From Bacteroidaceae bacterium (GTDB lineage: Bacteria > Bacteroidota > Bacteroidia > Bacteroidales > Bacteroidaceae): DNA of 64,000 nucleotides. Shown here piece after piece: positions 18,704 to 26,690 of the stretch. How positions within the stretch are numbered: the first letter of the stretch is position 1; every line of letters begins with the position of its first letter. The notes beneath the pieces were generated by a model, which was given only the letters and a program-made list of their open reading frames with translations, was not told the DNA's origin and did no database searches. The position numbers and the translations under genes are program-made. Where the stretch lies: positions 1 to 64,000 of the forward strand of contig JAFVCB010000032.1 in NCBI GenBank assembly GCA_017479555.1. The letters run 5' to 3'.

Positions 18704-20356
18704 ATGGAAAAAAGCGCATTGCAACAAGCCCGTGCCGCCTACCAGCCCAAGCTACCCCAAGGACTGCGCGGCAGCGTCAGCATCAAGGAAGGCGAGCCCA
18801 CACAGAGCGTAGCCGACCAAGCAGAAATCAAAGCACTCTTCCCCAACACCTATGGCCTGCCATTAGTAGAGTTCGTACCCGCCACCGAAGCCCCCACCTA
18901 TGCCGCCAAGAACGTCGGCGTGATTCTCAGCGGCGGTCAAGCCCCTGGCGGACACAACGTCATCTGTGGTATATTCGATGAACTCAAGCGCCAAAACCCC
19001 GCAAGCCGTCTCTATGGCTTCCTAATGGGTCCTGGTGGCTTGGTAGACCACAAATATGTGGAGCTCACCGCCGACATCATTGATGAATATCGCAACAGCG
19101 GCGGTTTCGACATGATTGGGTCGGGACGTACCAAGCTCGAAGAACCCAGTCAGTTCGAGAGCGGCCTTGAAATTCTGCGCGAGCTCAATATCACTGCGCT
19201 GGTCATCATAGGTGGTGACGACAGCAACACGAACGCTTGCGTGCTGGCCGAATACTATGCCGCCCACAACACAGGTGTGCAAGTCATCGGTTGTCCCAAG
19301 ACCATCGACGGCGACTTGAAGAACGCACAGATTGAGACCAGCTTCGGCTTCGACACAGCTTGTAAGACCTACGCCGAAGTCATTGGTAACATACAGCGCG
19401 ATGCAAACAGCGCACGCAAATATTGGCACTTCATCAAGCTTATGGGTCGCTCCGCCAGCCACATCGCTTTGGAATGCGCCCTGCAGTGCCAACCCAACAT
19501 CGCCATCATCTCTGAGGAAGTCGAAGCTAAAAAGCAGTCGCTCGACGACATCGTGGACTACATCGCAGGCATCGTAGCTCAGCGCGCCGACAAGGGCAAC
19601 AACTTCGGCACCGTGCTCATCCCCGAAGGCCTCATCGAATTTGTGCCCGCCATCAAGAGCCTCATCAAGGAGCTCAACGACCTCTTGGCACAGCCCGAGG
19701 CCAAAGCAGCTACCGAGGGCAAGAGCGGCGAAGAAATCGTGGAATGGGTGAAAGCCCACCTTGAAGCCGCCAACCGCGCCACACTCGAGAGTCTGCCCGC
19801 AGGTGTGCAGAAGCAGCTCGCACTCGACCGCGACCCGCACGGCAATGTACAGGTATCGCTCATCGAGACCGAAAAACTTCTGAGCGAGATGGTAGGTCGC
19901 AAGCTCGCACAGCTCAAGGCCGAAGGCAACTACAAAGGTAAGTTCGCCCCGCTGCACCACTTCTTCGGTTACGAAGGTCGCTGCGCTGCCCCCTCAAACT
20001 ACGACGCTGACTATTGCTACGCACTCGGCACGAGCGCTTCGCAGCTCATCGCCAACGGCAAGACGGGCTACATGGCTATCGTCACCAACACCACTGCTCC
20101 CGCTGCAGAATGGGTGGCAGGCGGTGTGCCTATCACCATGATGCTCAACATGGAGAAGCGTAGCGGTGCAATGAAGCCCGTGATACGCAAGGCATTGGTA
20201 GACCTCGAAGGTGCTCCCTTCAAGACCTTTGCTGCGCAACGCGAGAAGTGGGCTGCTGAAACCAGCTACGTATACCCTGGTCCCATACAATACTTCGGCC
20301 CCACGGAGGTATGCGACCAATGCACGATGACACTCAAGCTCGAACAGGCCAAGTAG
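18704..20356 (+). CDS. pfp: Pyrophosphate-dependent 6-phosphofructokinase (long form)
   Basis: A 550-residue enzyme that phosphorylates fructose 6-phosphate with pyrophosphate instead of ATP, reversibly. Key motifs: [33 protein letters not shown] (Asp at the position that favours PPi), [10 protein letters not shown] with the catalytic TIDGD, and [14 protein letters not shown]. Length fits the long plant-like/Bacteroidetes class (~550). I chose the ATG at 18704 ([17 protein letters not shown]); upstream in-frame codons overlap the previous gene. PPi-based glycolysis is usual in anaerobic Bacteroidales. A hairpin follows at 20398. Confidence 0.95.
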   Translation: MEKSALQQARAAYQPKLPQGLRGSVSIKEGEPTQSVADQAEIKALFPNTYGLPLVEFVPATEAPTYAAKNVGVILSGGQAPGGHNVICGIFDELKRQNPASRLYGFLMGPGGLVDHKYVELTADIIDEYRNSGGFDMIGSGRTKLEEPSQFESGLEILRELNITALVIIGGDDSNTNACVLAEYYAAHNTGVQVIGCPKTIDGDLKNAQIETSFGFDTACKTYAEVIGNIQRDANSARKYWHFIKLMGRSASHIALECALQCQPNIAIISEEVEAKKQSLDDIVDYIAGIVAQRADKGNNFGTVLIPEGLIEFVPAIKSLIKELNDLLAQPEAKAATEGKSGEEIVEWVKAHLEAANRATLESLPAGVQKQLALDRDPHGNVQVSLIETEKLLSEMVGRKLAQLKAEGNYKGKFAPLHHFFGYEGRCAAPSNYDADYCYALGTSASQLIANGKTGYMAIVTNTTAPAAEWVAGGVPITMMLNMEKRSGAMKPVIRKALVDLEGAPFKTFAAQREKWAAETSYVYPGPIQYFGPTEVCDQCTMTLKLEQAK

Positions 20357-20397
20357 TAACGGCCTACGTCGACAGTGAGACACCCTCGAAAGCCTCG

Positions 20398-20435
20398 CCA
20401 GTGAAGTGTGGCGCACACGCGCTCCACTTCGCTGG
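20398..20435 (+). terminator. Stem-loop downstream of the phosphofructokinase gene
   Basis: Arms 20398-20414 and 20419-20435 pair over 16 of 17 positions counting G-T pairs, around a 4-base loop. No strong T-run follows (TTCGGCTCATTTTC), so termination is probable but not certain. Confidence 0.6.
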
Positions 20436-20606
20436 TTCGGCTCATTTTCGTTACACCACTCCCAACAGGCAGTGAGCCACTTGCGGCACTACCTTATATA
20501 TAATATAAGATAAGGCCGCGCCAGAAGCTCTGCCATACTGCCACACGAGGAAGGCGACTTGATAGCACCCTACTACATACTATCGCAAACGCGCATCGAC
20601 ACGCCC

Positions 20607-21368
20607 ATGTCCCACCCGCTACGATGGCGAAGCGTTGCGGTGGCTACCGTGTTGCTCACCGCTTGGTGTATGCTCTATTACCACGCCACACGTTCCACCT
20701 CAGACCTGTGGCAAGCCATCTACCGCAACCAAGGATTGCCCGACGGCTTCGAGATACGCGGCATAGATGTGAGCCACTACCAAGGTGATATCAACTGGGA
20801 ACGCGTCAGCCACACCAAGGTGATGGACTCTCCCATCAGTTTCGCTATCATGAAAGCCACGGAGGGAGTGAGTATCGTGGACGACCATTTCATCACCAAT
20901 TTTCGTGAGTCGCGTCGCCACGGTATGATACGCGGAGCGTACCACTTCTTCACCCCCGACGAACCCGCTTCGAGCCAAGCGGCTCACTTCATTAGGCGTG
21001 TGCGCTTGGAGAAAGACGACCTACCTCCCGTGCTTGACATCGAAACCATCGGTAACCTCAGCGGTGAAGAGCTGCACGACGCGGTGCTCACCTTCCTGCT
21101 TCTCGTAGAGGACTACTACGGCGCAAAACCCATACTCTATACCAACCTGAACTTCAAGCAACGCTATCTCAACAGCCCCGACTTTGAGAGCTACCCCTTC
21201 TGGATAGCACACTACTACGTCAAGAACGTGGGTTGGCAAGGCGAATGGCACTTTTGGCAACACACCGATCGCGGTCGCCTGCCCGGCATACAAACGTTGG
21301 TAGACTTCGATGTGTTCAACGGTTCGATGTATGCGCTCAAACAACTCTGCGTGAAGTCCAACAACTAA
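20607..21368 (+). CDS. Membrane-anchored GH25 lysozyme-type muramidase
   Basis: A 253-residue protein with an N-terminal transmembrane or uncleaved signal segment (AVATVLLTAWCMLYY) and a GH25 domain (about 48-245). Catalytic residues appear intact: Asp54 in GIDVSHYQGDINW, and Asp144 and Glu146 in VLDIETIG; WQHTDRG near the end is also typical. GH25 enzymes cut the MurNAc-GlcNAc bond of peptidoglycan. I use the ATG at 20607; a TTG at 20559 would add 16 residues. rpe starts 24 bp downstream, so the two may be co-transcribed. Likely a cell-wall remodelling enzyme in the periplasm. Confidence 0.9.
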   Translation: MSHPLRWRSVAVATVLLTAWCMLYYHATRSTSDLWQAIYRNQGLPDGFEIRGIDVSHYQGDINWERVSHTKVMDSPISFAIMKATEGVSIVDDHFITNFRESRRHGMIRGAYHFFTPDEPASSQAAHFIRRVRLEKDDLPPVLDIETIGNLSGEELHDAVLTFLLLVEDYYGAKPILYTNLNFKQRYLNSPDFESYPFWIAHYYVKNVGWQGEWHFWQHTDRGRLPGIQTLVDFDVFNGSMYALKQLCVKSNN

Positions 21369-21392
21369 CCCCTCTGCCCCACTCCATATCCT

Positions 21393-22058
21393 ATGCTCAT
21401 AGCTCCCTCTCTACTCTCGGCGAATTTCGGTCACCTACACGCCGATGTGCAAATGCTCAACAAGAGCGAAGCCGACTGGCTTCACCTCGACGTGATGGAC
21501 GGTGTGTTTGTACCGAACATCTCCTTTGGTTTTCCTGTGATAGCCTCCATCGCTGAGGTGGCTCAGAAGCCTCTCGACGTACATCTGATGATAGAACACC
21601 CCGAAAAATTCACTGCGCGCGTTGCTGACTTGGGAGCGCGCGTGATGAATGTGCATCAGGAAGCGTGCATCCACCTGCATCGTGTACTCACAGGCATACG
21701 CCAAGCAGGTATGCTCGCCGGTGTGACGCTTAACCCCGCTACACCTATCAACACACTCGAAGACGTGGTTCACGAGGCCGATGTCATCATGCTCATGAGC
21801 GTCAACCCTGGCTTCGGTGGGCAGTCGTTCATACCTAACACCATCGAGAAAGTAGCTCGTCTCAAAGAGCTGTTGCTGCGCAAAGGCAGTAAAGCCCTGA
21901 TAGAGGTAGATGGCGGCGTGAACCGCGAGACGGGAGCGCTTTTAGCCGATGCTGGAGCAGACATACTTGTGGCGGGCAGCAGCGTGTTTCGTGCCACAGA
22001 TCCTCAGCGCGAGATTAGCATACTCAAATCGCTCACTCCTAACACGCACACCGCATGA
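21393..22058 (+). CDS. rpe: Ribulose-phosphate 3-epimerase
   Basis: A 221-residue TIM-barrel enzyme that interconverts ribulose 5-phosphate and xylulose 5-phosphate in the pentose phosphate pathway. Signature stretches: MLIAPSLLSANFGHL, HLDVMDGVFVPNISFG, LDVHLMIEHPEKF with metal-binding His, MSVNPGFGGQSFI and IEVDGGVNRETG. Length is normal. The stop codon overlaps the start of the DHH phosphoesterase gene (ATGA), which implies translational coupling. Confidence 0.97.
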   Translation: MLIAPSLLSANFGHLHADVQMLNKSEADWLHLDVMDGVFVPNISFGFPVIASIAEVAQKPLDVHLMIEHPEKFTARVADLGARVMNVHQEACIHLHRVLTGIRQAGMLAGVTLNPATPINTLEDVVHEADVIMLMSVNPGFGGQSFIPNTIEKVARLKELLLRKGSKALIEVDGGVNRETGALLADAGADILVAGSSVFRATDPQREISILKSLTPNTHTA

Positions 22059-23119
22059 AGCACGACACGTCCCGCATAGTGTTGCCCGAACTCTTGCCCA
22101 GCGCAGAGCTTATGCGCCTGATGCTCATGATTCGTGAGGCTCAGCACATCGTTGTGACGGCTCACCACGGCCCTGACGGCGATGCCGTGGGTTCAACATT
22201 GGCTTGGGCAGCCTATCTGAGGCGACTCGGCAAACAGGTGACCATCGCACTGCCTTCGTGGTTTCCAGACTTTCTGAAATGGATGCCTGGTAGTCGCCAA
22301 ATTCTCATCTATCGTGACCAGCCCGAGGCGGTGAAAAATGCGTTGCGACAAGCCGACCTTGTGTGTAGCTTAGACTACAACGAACTCTCGCGTCTCAACT
22401 TGATGGAGGACGCAGTGGCGCGCTGCTCAGCCCCACGCCTGCTCATCGACCACCACGAAGAACCCAACGAGGAACAATTCTCGTTACTCATCTCGCGCCC
22501 CAAGATGAGTAGCACATGCGAACTGGTGCTGCGCCTATTGGTACAGCTCGGAGCGTATCCCGACATGACACGTTCCGAAGCCGCTTGCCTCTATACAGGT
22601 ATCATGACCGACACGGGCAACTTTGCTTACAACAGCAACGATGCCAACCTGTACCTCTTTGTGAGCTTACTCCTTCGCAAAGGTGTGGACAAAGAAAGCA
22701 TTTACAAGAAGGTGTATCAGAGTTGGTCTGTTGGAAAATTCACGCTCTGGAACGACGCATTGTCTCAGTGGCTGACGTTTCACGCGGGAGGGCATGCCAG
22801 TGTGTTTATGATGACGCGTGAAATGATGAAATCGCACAAATTCATTCGTGGCGACGCAGAAGGCTTGGTGAATGAGCCGCTGAAAATCCACGGTATGAAA
22901 CTGAGCATCTCGCTGCGCGAAGACACCGAAGAAGATGTGGTGCGCGTATCGCTGCGCAGCACAGACGGTTTTCATTGCCGCGAGATGGCTGAACGCTACT
23001 TCAATGGTGGCGGTCACGAAGACGCTTCTGGCGGCACGCTGCCTTTTCCTATAGAAGAGGCCTACGAGACGACGAAGCGCGCTATCGAAGCCTACGAAGC
23101 CGAACTGAGCCAGTCCTAA
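22055..23119 (+). CDS. nrnA: DHH/DHHA1 phosphoesterase, NrnA-like
   Basis: A 354-residue protein of the DHH family, related to NrnA, which degrades nanoRNA (2-5 nt) and dephosphorylates pAp. Motifs: HHGPDGDAVGSTLAW (motif I), CSLDYNEL (II), LLIDHHEEPNEEQ (the DHH motif), TGIMTDTGNFAYN (IV), and the DHHA1 substrate-binding loop near the end (NGGGHEDASGGTLPF). The start codon overlaps the rpe stop by 4 bases. In related genomes a similar gene lies near rpe and comEC; comEC is not here. Bifunctionality for pAp is family knowledge, not shown by the sequence. Confidence 0.9.
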   Translation: MKHDTSRIVLPELLPSAELMRLMLMIREAQHIVVTAHHGPDGDAVGSTLAWAAYLRRLGKQVTIALPSWFPDFLKWMPGSRQILIYRDQPEAVKNALRQADLVCSLDYNELSRLNLMEDAVARCSAPRLLIDHHEEPNEEQFSLLISRPKMSSTCELVLRLLVQLGAYPDMTRSEAACLYTGIMTDTGNFAYNSNDANLYLFVSLLLRKGVDKESIYKKVYQSWSVGKFTLWNDALSQWLTFHAGGHASVFMMTREMMKSHKFIRGDAEGLVNEPLKIHGMKLSISLREDTEEDVVRVSLRSTDGFHCREMAERYFNGGGHEDASGGTLPFPIEEAYETTKRAIEAYEAELSQS

Positions 23120-23139
23120 AAGCCAGCATACACTATCCC

Positions 23140-23202
23140 AAATCGGTCATTAGGCTGACAGGATGTTTCGATGATTATCCTGCAAATCCTAATGACCGAT
23201 TT
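23140..23202. terminator. Bidirectional terminator between convergent genes
   Basis: A perfect 15-bp outer stem (23140-23154 with 23188-23202) with an inner 6-bp stem (CAGGAT with ATCCTG). It separates nrnA (plus) and mlaF (minus). GGTTTTTAT follows on the plus strand. Confidence 0.85.
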
Positions 23203-23229
23203 GGTTTTTATAGTTGTTGAGGTGGTAAG

Positions 23230-23991
23230 TCAGCTCTTTGCTCCTGCGGCCTTGACTTTCTTCAAGAAGTCACTGGCAAAAATGAAGTCTGACAGGCGCT
23301 CGTTGGTACTACCCAGTACCTCGTCCTTCGTCCCCTCCCATTCCTTTTCGCCTTCGTGGAGGTAGAGAATATGATCGCCTATGCCCAAGACCGAGTTCAT
23401 GTCGTGCGTATTCATGATGGTCGTTGTACCCGTCTCCTGCGTGATGCTATAGATGAGTTCGTCTATCACTAAGGATGTCTTGGGGTCAAGACCGCTATTG
23501 GGTTCGTCGCAGAACAAATACTTGGGTTCTAAGGCTATGGCGCGCGCTATGGCAACACGCTTCTGCATTCCTCCACTAATCTCTCCAGGACTCTTGCTCA
23601 ACGCGTCTAAGAGGCCTACACGCTCCAAACAATATTTGGCACGACGCGTGCGTTCCTTGTAGGACTGATCGGAGAACATGTCGAGCGGAAACATCACATT
23701 CTCCAACACGGTGAGCGAGTCGAAGAGTGCCGCGCTCTGGAAGATCATGCCCATCTCGCGACGTAGCAAGGTGCGCTCGCGCTTGGTCATCACGCAGAAG
23801 TCGCGCTCATCGTAGAACACGTTTCCTGTCGTGGGCGTGAGCAGACCGACGATACACTTCATCAACACCGTCTTGCCCGAACCGCTGCGGCCAATAATCA
23901 GGTTGCACTTGCCTCCTTCAAAGACGCTGTTGATGCCGCGTAGGACTTTCTTGTCTTCAAAGTTCTTGGTGAGACTACGAAGTTCTATCAT
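23230..23991 (-). CDS. mlaF: ABC transporter ATP-binding protein, MlaF type
   Basis: A 253-residue ATPase of the Mla/Mce system that moves phospholipids between membranes. Walker A is GRSGSGKT, the Q-loop MIFQSAALFD (with the 'SAALFDSLTV' typical of MlaF), the signature SGGMQKRVAIARA and Walker B YLFCDEPNSGLDP. The start overlaps the MlaE gene by 4 bases (ATGA), so they are made together. The substrate-binding Mce protein (MlaD) is not in this cluster; in Bacteroidetes it can lie elsewhere. Confidence 0.93.
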   Translation of the reverse strand: MIELRSLTKNFEDKKVLRGINSVFEGGKCNLIIGRSGSGKTVLMKCIVGLLTPTTGNVFYDERDFCVMTKRERTLLRREMGMIFQSAALFDSLTVLENVMFPLDMFSDQSYKERTRRAKYCLERVGLLDALSKSPGEISGGMQKRVAIARAIALEPKYLFCDEPNSGLDPKTSLVIDELIYSITQETGTTTIMNTHDMNSVLGIGDHILYLHEGEKEWEGTKDEVLGSTNERLSDFIFASDFLKKVKAAGAKS

Positions 23992-24734
23992 GATAGGAGT
24001 TGTGTGAGAAAGAGGTCGGAAAAGAGTATAAGCATTGAACTACTCACCACGGCATTGGTTGAGGCTTTGCCCACTTCTACGCTACCTCCCTCAACGGTAT
24101 AACCGAAAAAGGCTGACACAGAACTGATGATGAAGGCAAAGAAGAGGCTCTTGATGACTCCCATCCAGAAGAACCACTGCGTGAAGTCGTGTTGCAGACC
24201 CGCTGTGAGGTCGCTCGGTGTGATGATATGCGCCACGTAGGCGGTGGCATAAGCGCCGATGAAGCCACTCACGGTGCTGAAGATGACCAGCAGCGGAATC
24301 ATCGTGACCAGCCCTGCTATCTTGGGAAGAATGAGGTAGGACGCTGAGTTCACGCCCATAATCTCGAGTGCGTCTATCTGCTGACTGGTGCGCATCGTGC
24401 CCAGTTCGGAGGCGATGTTTGAGCCTACTTTTCCTGCCAAAATCAGACACATGATGGAACTGCTGAACTCAAGCAACATAATCTCACGCGTCACGTAGCC
24501 CGACACCCACAGGGGCATCCACGCGCTTTGGATGTTGAGCTTGATTTGGATACATATCACTGCGCCTATAAAGAACGAGATGAGCAGCACGATACCTATC
24601 GAATCCACACCAAGTTGTGCCATCTCTTGCAAATAGGAACGCAGAAACATGCGCCATCGCTCAGGGCGCGAGAAAGTACGCCCCATCAGTTGGAGGTAGC
24701 GTCCCAGTGTGCGAAGGAAAGTGAGTATAAACAT
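23988..24734 (-). CDS. mlaE: ABC transporter permease, MlaE type
   Basis: A 248-residue inner membrane protein with five or six hydrophobic segments and the MlaE family features: LGVDSIGIVLLISFFIGAVI near residue 40, EFSSSIMCLILAGKVGSNIA and ELGTMRTSQQIDALEIMGVN (the coupling-helix region). It pairs with the adjacent ATPase for lipid transport that maintains outer membrane asymmetry. The start at 24734 is MFILTFLRTLG. The FMN-binding gene lies 137 bp upstream on the same strand. Confidence 0.93.
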   Translation of the reverse strand: MFILTFLRTLGRYLQLMGRTFSRPERWRMFLRSYLQEMAQLGVDSIGIVLLISFFIGAVICIQIKLNIQSAWMPLWVSGYVTREIMLLEFSSSIMCLILAGKVGSNIASELGTMRTSQQIDALEIMGVNSASYLILPKIAGLVTMIPLLVIFSTVSGFIGAYATAYVAHIITPSDLTAGLQHDFTQWFFWMGVIKSLFFAFIISSVSAFFGYTVEGGSVEVGKASTNAVVSSSMLILFSDLFLTQLLS

Positions 24735-24871
24735 GGTGTCGTCTGATAGAAAGGTGTGCGACTAAGATGGGTGAGCCAATAAGCAGGGCAGCGAGAACCT
24801 CAAAGACTACAAGTTCTCGTATGATCTAACGCAAGGCAATGGCTGCAATGGGTAGAGCCGTGTGAGGTGGC

Positions 24872-25282
24872 TTACTTATGAGCTTGATAGTACTTCAAGG
24901 CTTCTTCAACGTTCCCCATGATGGCGCGGCTGCTGTAGGTAGCTCCACTCACCGCATCGGGGCGCGAGGCCAAAGCTGCCTTCACGGTCTTGCCCTTGTA
25001 GTAAGCAAAGAGTTTGCTCTTGGCACTGTTGAAGAACTCGGGCGTTTCGTGGTTGGGCAGCGCACGAAGGTCTGTAATCTTGTCGTTCGTGATTTTCACT
25101 TCGAGGGGTACAGCGCCACCATAGCCGCGAAGCTCTGGTGTGAGTTTGGTGGTATTGACGATATAAACATCGCCCTTGCGCGTCATCACACCGTCGTTGG
25201 GTTTCAGAGAGAGAAAGAGGGTCAGGCCTACCACGAGAAGCAGGGCTATCGTTGCGCCAAAAAGCGTCTTTTTACTTTTCAT
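24872..25282 (-). CDS. Membrane-anchored FMN-binding domain protein with a flavinylation motif
   Basis: A 136-residue protein: one N-terminal hydrophobic helix (TIALLLVVGLTLFLSL) then an FMN_bind domain like those of RnfG and NqrC. Asp109-Ala-Val-Ser-Gly-Ala-Thr115-Tyr-Ser-Ser is the motif in which ApbE links FMN to the threonine. It is likely an extracytoplasmic electron carrier. No Rnf, Nqr or apbE genes are nearby, and the closest genes are lipid transport and Wzz, so its partner is unclear. Preceded by an AT-rich box at 25290-25316 shared with other genes. Confidence 0.87.
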   Translation of the reverse strand: MKSKKTLFGATIALLLVVGLTLFLSLKPNDGVMTRKGDVYIVNTTKLTPELRGYGGAVPLEVKITNDKITDLRALPNHETPEFFNSAKSKLFAYYKGKTVKAALASRPDAVSGATYSSRAIMGNVEEALKYYQAHK

Positions 25283-25289
25283 AGGTATG

Positions 25290-25316
25290 TACTATATATA
25301 TAATATGGTATAAAGT
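25290..25316 (-). promoter_or_regulatory. AT-rich box upstream of the FMN-binding gene
   Basis: On the minus strand CTTTATACCATATTATATAT, beginning 8 bp before the start codon. Nearly the same box (ACTTTATACAATATTATATA) is upstream of the gene starting at 56877. Function unknown. Confidence 0.4.
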
Positions 25317-25356
25317 TTAACTGTCACAGTATGTCGCAGCGCCGAGGTGAAGAGAA

Positions 25357-26676
25357 CTACCAGCTGACGCGCTTGTCGCGAGAAATGATGACAATGGTCG
25401 TAAGAATAAATGCGGCCACAAGCGAGCCAAGCACCATGAAGACGCGCTTGGGCCCTTCGTGCTTCACAGGCACACTGGCATTTTGGAGTACGGTGAATAC
25501 GGGAGTGCGCTCCTCGACCTTGGCCTCTGCGCTCTGCACACGCATCAAGAGCTGGCTGTAATTGTTGAAGGCCAACTGCATCTCGTCTTCCAAATCTTTT
25601 TCCTTGGCCTTGAAAGTTTCGAGAACCAAGTCTTGGTTTGCATCCACAAATGTAGCATACGCTTTCTGCTTAGCGAGATAGTCTTTGTGCGATTTCTCGC
25701 AGAGCATCTGGGCATGCGCCAAATCGTGACGGGCTTTCGACGTACGATATTGTATGATGAAATCTTGCAGACGCTCACGCACGGTGTCAGCAATCAAGGC
25801 GGCCACCAACGGGTCTTGGGCTGTCGTAGTGAGCGTTATCACATCGGTCTTCTTGTCCACCGTACAGGTGATAGAGGCCTTGATGGCGCGCATGACGGCA
25901 TCTTCTGCAAAAGTGAGCGCAAAGGGGTTGATAGGTTCTGCTGCCCCGCGTGACTCACTGACTGGTGGAGGCGCTATGCGGTCTTTCAGTTTATTGATTT
26001 CGATGGTCCACCATGGTGCTTTCTGCTGCGTCGTGATGTATTCGGCATAAGTACCCTTGTAAGTGCCGTCCTTGGTCGTGATGGGTACATCGAAGAGCGG
26101 TACTAAGAAATCAGTGCTTCCTATCAAGTCGGGATAGAACATCGGAACGATAGCGTCGGAACTTGATGAGCTTCCCACGTTGATGCCTAACGATGAGGCC
26201 AATCCCGAGAAAGAGCCTGTCGTGGGTGAAATATTGTACTCGGGTGCGAGCATCACTGTGACCTTGTAGTACCTCGGTATGCTCAGAGCCAACCACGAGA
26301 CGAGGGCTGCTGTACCAATCAAGGGAATAATGTATTTCCACTTGTTGCGCCATATACAGGAGAAGATGGTGTTGATACTGATTTTCTCGGTCAATATGGT
26401 CTTTGCCTCCTGCGGCTTTGCGTCTGCTGCAATGGGCTGAGGATGAGGCGCGGACGCTGCCTCAGAGTTTGAAGGCGCGAGTTGGTCGGTTGCAGCTTCG
26501 TCTGCCACGGTCGATTGCGCCGTCTCAATCGCTGGAGAAGCAGAATGGTCATCGTCGTACTCGTGAGGCATATACTGCTCGTAGCCTTCCGAGGACTGTG
26601 GTGCAGCGTTCTGCGAAGAGACAGACGGCTCTGCCTTTGGTTTGCGCTTCTTGATATGTATCTTGGGAAACTTCAT
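25357..26676 (-). CDS. Polysaccharide chain-length determinant / Wzz-type protein
   Basis: A 439-residue inner membrane protein. Residues 1-110 are a disordered cytoplasmic tail, followed by the first membrane helix (WKYIIPLIGTAALVSWLALS, about 113-133), a large periplasmic part with a coiled-coil-like stretch (about 310-395) and a second helix near the C-terminus (VFMVLGSLVAAFILTTIVII). This is the Wzz/PCP architecture that sets the chain length of surface polysaccharide. No kinase domain (Walker A) is fused. It follows the Wza homologue by 14 bp. The long N-terminal tail, rich in Ala/Ser/Glu, is unusual for Wzz. Confidence 0.85.
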   Translation of the reverse strand: MKFPKIHIKKRKPKAEPSVSSQNAAPQSSEGYEQYMPHEYDDDHSASPAIETAQSTVADEAATDQLAPSNSEAASAPHPQPIAADAKPQEAKTILTEKISINTIFSCIWRNKWKYIIPLIGTAALVSWLALSIPRYYKVTVMLAPEYNISPTTGSFSGLASSLGINVGSSSSSDAIVPMFYPDLIGSTDFLVPLFDVPITTKDGTYKGTYAEYITTQQKAPWWTIEINKLKDRIAPPPVSESRGAAEPINPFALTFAEDAVMRAIKASITCTVDKKTDVITLTTTAQDPLVAALIADTVRERLQDFIIQYRTSKARHDLAHAQMLCEKSHKDYLAKQKAYATFVDANQDLVLETFKAKEKDLEDEMQLAFNNYSQLLMRVQSAEAKVEERTPVFTVLQNASVPVKHEGPKRVFMVLGSLVAAFILTTIVIISRDKRVSW

Positions 26677-26690
26677 GAGACAAGAGATTA

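Noticed and set aside
19022..19960. A 312-codon minus-strand open frame
   Set aside because: Antisense to the PPi-phosphofructokinase gene.
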